A stretch of DNA of 60,000 nt from Branchiostoma floridae (Eukaryota; Chordata; Leptocardii; Amphioxiformes; Branchiostomatidae). Positions within the stretch are counted from its first letter, which is position 1. Each line of letters opens with the position of its first letter. Shown here piece after piece: positions 56,601 to 60,000 of the stretch. The translations under genes were made by a program, and so were the position numbers. The stretch spans positions 5,053,227 through 5,113,226 of the forward strand of contig NC_049989.1 in NCBI RefSeq assembly GCF_000003815.2. The letters are read 5' to 3'. The notes under the pieces were generated by a model. It ran no database searches and had not been told where the DNA came from. It was given only the letters and a program-made list of their open reading frames with translations.

Positions 56601-59600
56601 CATAAAGCTGATGTTGGAGAAATCAAGCAATCCTTCAATGAGCGGACTGACCTGATCCCGGGTTATGAGTATGAAAAGTCCTCCCACGAAACGCTAACCG
56701 TGGAACAAAATAAAGCGTCTTTCGATATCGTTACCAGCGAAACGCCACAATTCCTTGAAGCAATGGAGATGGAAACGGTGACTCCTGTAGAAACTGTATA
56801 TGAAGATAAAAACCTCCCTGACCTTAGGTACTCCACATTGGAATACGACATGGTGACACAGCAGCGTTTTCAGCCAAAGGAACAACACACCACGAGTCAG
56901 GAACCAACCTACAACAAGGCAGTTGAAGCGAAGACGTTCGTAACGTCAGAGGAGATCGATGACACACTGGAGGGCTTCGAATATCTTAACGTAACGCCCA
57001 CGAACTTAGACGTCATTAGCGACAGGGCCGTGGGGACAACTTTCAGGAGTATGGAGCCGACATACCATAAACATGTGGTGGAAGAGATGAGGGAATCACT
57101 TCATCAAGTGAAAGAGAAGGTCCCAAGCATAGAGTACAAAGTACCCTCATACAAAGAAGTAGACGTGGACGTCAATAAAGCTTTCACGACCATGGTGACG
57201 ACTGTAGCTCCACGATATTTGGAAGCAGTTGAAGGAATGGCCATCCAACCAATAGTGGAGGCTGGGGCAGCTGTGGAGTGGTCGATAATTGTTTTCGTTG
57301 AGCCACAATACACGGTCGTTGCATCAGACCAGTACAAGGCAAACCAGACATTCACCAAGACGCAGGACCCAACATTTCACAAGGGGATTGAAAGGAGTTT
57401 ATTTGCCTCCGCCGAGAATGTTAAAGAATTCTTTGATACATTCGAGTACCACAATCTGAATTCCGAATACTTAGATGTGCAGAAGAACAGGACAACAGAA
57501 ACAAGAATAAAAAGTGAAGACCCAAGTTACAAAAAAGCTGAAGAAAAAACAGCCAAGATTTCCCTCGATGAGCTAGAAGGAGTTGTCCCTCGTATTGTTT
57601 TTGAGAGACCTTGCTATATTCAAACGAAAAAAGAGGTCCACGAGGCTTTTGCTGGTGTAATTCCAAGTGAATCCCCATGCTTTTACAAAGCAGAGGAAGG
57701 GGAGGTAAGATTGCGGTTGGTTTCTGAATCTAACGTTTCTGGGCTTTCGCCCATAACATGGCACCAGGCAGCGGAAACAAAAACAGATCAACAAGTATTC
57801 AAGACAAAGTCTTCCATGGTCAACACACAGATAGAATATCACAAAGGAAAAGTGGAGAAAGCATACCTTACCTTGGAGGAAGTCAAGCCTAACATTGAAA
57901 AACTAGACTTCTTGAAAGCAGCGACAGAACTCACCAAGAAGCTCGACACAACGAGGGTTCATGCCACTAAAGAGAGGAGCGAAAACCCGCAGTACCTACA
58001 GGTAACAGAAGGCAAAGTAGACCTGAAAATTGTTCGAGAGACAATCTTCAAACTTTCTCCAATCAATTGGCACCAAGCGGCGCAAGGAACAGCCGACCAA
58101 TCCAGTTTCAGAGCAAAATCAGACAAAGTCAAGACTGAAATAGAATACAACAAGGTGAAGGAAACAGAAATACAGCTTCCAGTGGAGGAGACAGACGACA
58201 ACGTGAAGAAGATAAAGTACTCAAAAGCTGCAGTAGAACTAACAAATCAGTTGCCAGTATCACAGGCATTGACATCTAAGGAAAGGAGTCAACTTCCAAT
58301 GTATTTGGAGGCGAAGGAGAGCAAGTTAGAGCTACAGCTGTTACCAAGGACCAGTCTAAAGAAAATGTCTCCATTAGAGTTCGAGAAACTTCAAACAACA
58401 GACATCAAAAAGGCACCCTTCCATATGGTGAAGAAAGAGTCAGTGTCCGTTGGCGTTCCAATACATCGTGTTACGGAAAACAAGGTTGAGGATACGTCAG
58501 AGAAAATCAGTGGTAAAATCAAAGGTCTGGAGTACGAACATGCAAGCTGTGAAGCGGTCAAGCAGGACGTTCTCAAGCACCACACAGACACAACTTTTAC
58601 CTCCGACGCGACGTATCTCCACGAGGAGACAGACACGGCAACACTTGAGGTCGAAAAGGTTGAGTCTGAAATAGCAGCGATAGGATATAAACAGGCAGAG
58701 GCGATAAACATCCCAAAGGTTCCAGAACACATGGTGAAGGAAGAGACAGTTTCTGTTGGTGTGCCAATACATCGTGTCACCGAAAACAGGACTGAGAATA
58801 AGTCAGAGCAAATCAGTGGCACCATTGAAAGTCTGCAGTACGACCATGCAAATTATGAAGAACTCATGCAGGAAGTACAAAAACACGACACAAGCACGGC
58901 CTTCTCCTCTGACGCAAAGTACCATCAAGCGGAATCGGACACAACAACACTTGACGAGGAACGTGTTGAATCTACATTACCTGCGTTCGCCTACAAGCAG
59001 TTAGAAATAACAAGTATCCCAATGATTCCCAACCACATGGTGAAAGAGGAGGCAGTGTTCGCTAATGTACCCGTACATCGTGCTACAGAAGCCGACTTTA
59101 AGATCGAGCCAGAAGAAGTCGGTACAGTCAAGATACAGGTATATGAAAAGGCAACCAAGGAAGAGGTGAACCAGGAGATTTTGGAACACCACACAGATTT
59201 GTCGTCCTCCTCTGATGCAGAGTACCATCACGCGGGATTGGATCAGGTCACACTTGAGGAAGAAACGGCTGGACCTGCCATCGAGCCGTATGAGCTTGAC
59301 GCCTGCACCCCGTCTACAGTGGCCGTACAACAGTACATGGCAAACACAGAGGAGACTCATGCCGCTGCACCAAAATTCCTCCACGCTGTGCAAAATGAGA
59401 TGCTGACACCTTCCGAACAGACCAGGAAAGGCGCACCGCCCATTCCATGGGACAAGGCAGATGTCGATCAGATCAGTGTGGAGGTTCAAAAAACCGAGGC
59501 AACACTTTCGAAGTCATCTTGTCCTCGATACGAAGCAGCTGAAAGAGGAATGGAACTAGAAATTGAGGAAGTAAGAAACATAAAAGATGTTGACTACGAA

Positions 59601-60000
59601 ACTGGAGAACAAATCCCGGTAGACCAGGTGCTTTTTACACCGATGTCAGAGAAGACAGAATCAGCCGAAGCAGAATACCTACATGCAGATGTAGCAAAGG
59701 AAGAAGTTTCTGCGGAAAGTACAGAAACGTTTGATGGTTTCACAGCGCAGGAGCCAAAGTACATGCTGATAGAACGAACTGAACGTAAAGTGGAGAACGT
59801 TGCCCTCCAGAAGACAGAAAGCCCGCAATATCACAAGGGAGGGCAAAACTCAGAGACCATCGATGTTTTCCAAATTGATGGAGAGTTTGAAGCCCTTCAA
59901 TATGACTCACCTGTGTTCAATGCTATCCCCAACGAACCCACTCCAAATGTGGAAGTTGGACTACAGAAGGCTTCTGTCAACCTGATCACTCCAACAGAGG
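53650..60000 (+). CDS. Gene D: 5' part of a giant repeat protein
   Basis: Coding exons 53650-53688, 53934-54461, 54875-55012, 55228-55329 and 55737 to beyond 60000, all phase 0 as in B and C. The start is a single ATG (MWQDNDDLRIEQH), aligned with the second ATG of B and C. Exon 2 is 176 codons instead of 45 because an octapeptide array is inserted between QGWMND and RYTMDGKKIV. Exons 3 and 4 read IWIYEDEIIEVED and KGPGMRITIRGPF. The giant exon opens VKKISRVLEAMEETDSGVETTPTH. At least 1690 residues are visible and the frame is open at the window edge. It is the most diverged paralog. Family unknown. Confidence 0.85.
53988..54398 (+). repeat. PLTDFGQR octapeptide (24-nt) repeat, about 17 copies
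   Basis: In-frame minisatellite in exon 2 of D. Units follow PL(T/A/V)DFG(Q/D)R, with one 10-residue unit (adding DR) and one 7-residue unit (PLTDGQR). Higher-order pairs of about 48-72 nt (PLADFGQR-PLTDFGQR-PLTDFGDR) repeat three times. Because the period is a multiple of three, all frames stay open, which explains the long open frames on the opposite strand. B and C have only 45 codons in this exon. Confidence 0.95.
55330..55736 (+). other. Intron 4 of gene D
   Basis: Unique AT-rich intron without the exon-4 extension or CTA microsatellite seen in B', B and C. It reads through only about 20 codons in frame. Nothing else is evident. Confidence 0.7.
55737..60000 (+). CDS. Giant exon of gene D (over 1421 codons, runs off window)
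   Basis: Open throughout from acceptor CCTGTAG to the window edge. It starts with the DSGVETTPTHEVRKLKQ box. Then come three full and one partial copy of a supermodule of about 155 residues (landmark ExxYHKGVEGS/NKAVEA/HKGIER at 55974, 56439, 56910 and 57375). The last is followed by LDELEGVVPRIV...PCY and LSPITWHQAA, as in B and C. Next are ERSENPQYLQ and KYSKAAVELT modules, three 102-residue HMVKKESVSVGVPIHR units (58422-59339), PPIPWDKA (about 59440) and the start of the block that in C precedes the PPIIERA region. The order matches C, so the remaining C-terminal modules should lie to the right. Confidence 0.85.
55974..57600 (+). repeat. About 155-residue coding supermodule, 3.5 copies
   Basis: Equivalent positions at 55974, 56439, 56910 and 57375 give spacings of 465, 471 and 465 nt (155, 157, 155 residues). 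Each unit runs: Tyr/Phe landmark, an EE-rich segment, FEYxN, a DVxxNRA segment, RSxDPTY, a SLxEV...P segment, and SExPxFLEA. B and C have this supermodule once. Copies are diverged (roughly a third identical by eye), so the amplification is old. Confidence 0.8.
58422..59339 (+). repeat. 102-residue (306-nt) coding repeat, 3 copies
   Basis: HMVK codons at 58422, 58728 and 59034, exactly 306 nt apart. Units contain SVSVGVPIHRVTEN, an ISGxIxxLxYxHA segment, a KHHTDTTFSSDAxYH segment and YKQxE. B and C each have a single relative (FHMVVKSTVDVCVPLY...KHNTE). Confidence 0.92.

Overview
The window reads as nuclear DNA of an intron-containing animal, most likely a lancelet (Branchiostoma). The reasons are GT-AG introns, many small inverted-repeat transposons, dense TACATGTA-type words, and closely spaced tandem paralogs with the divergence and indels expected of a very polymorphic genome. 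The species is an inference; nothing in the window names it. Two runs of N (43118-43217 and 46044-46274) show it is a draft assembly.

Every gene I can support is on the + strand and belongs to one family of giant, repeat-built, acidic/basic proteins. I cannot match the family to a named one. Layout: gene A, 3' part only (2045-9483); gene B', a short truncated 5' copy (14436-17039); gene B, complete (20737-31350, 8 coding exons, 2287 codons); gene C, complete apart from the two gaps (36264-48712); gene D, 5' part running off the right edge (53650-60000). B, C and D share one architecture. A tiny first coding exon (MW...) is followed by three small phase-0 exons that encode a conserved aromatic N-terminal region of about 125 residues. 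One enormous exon of 6-7.4 kb carries the repeats. B and C then have a proline-rich exon, a small exon and a basic last exon ending near QPKRRRS. Gene A's giant exon and last exon are homologous to these.

The giant exons share an ancestral order of modules, with recurring motifs such as PCY preceded by a LxELQGVxP box, PIxWHxAA, PPIPWxKA, PxHMV and LPxLEFHE. Each paralog has tandemly amplified a different part: 52-, 51- and about 8-residue units in A; 63-, 44- and 8-residue units in B; a 47-residue unit (141 nt exact period) in C; and 8-residue, about 155-residue and 102-residue units in D. The proteins look like long flexible scaffold or cytoskeletal polypeptides, but that is inference.

The non-coding DNA holds three copies of one upstream region (10818-14417, 16953-20718, 31635-36245), several foldback/MITE-like elements (a hAT-type with 8-bp target duplications at 767-1174, a mariner-type at 28731-29038), CTA microsatellites in one homologous intron, and a probable GC-richer promoter for gene D near 51330-51450. 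I see no tRNA, rRNA, CRISPR or minus-strand gene.
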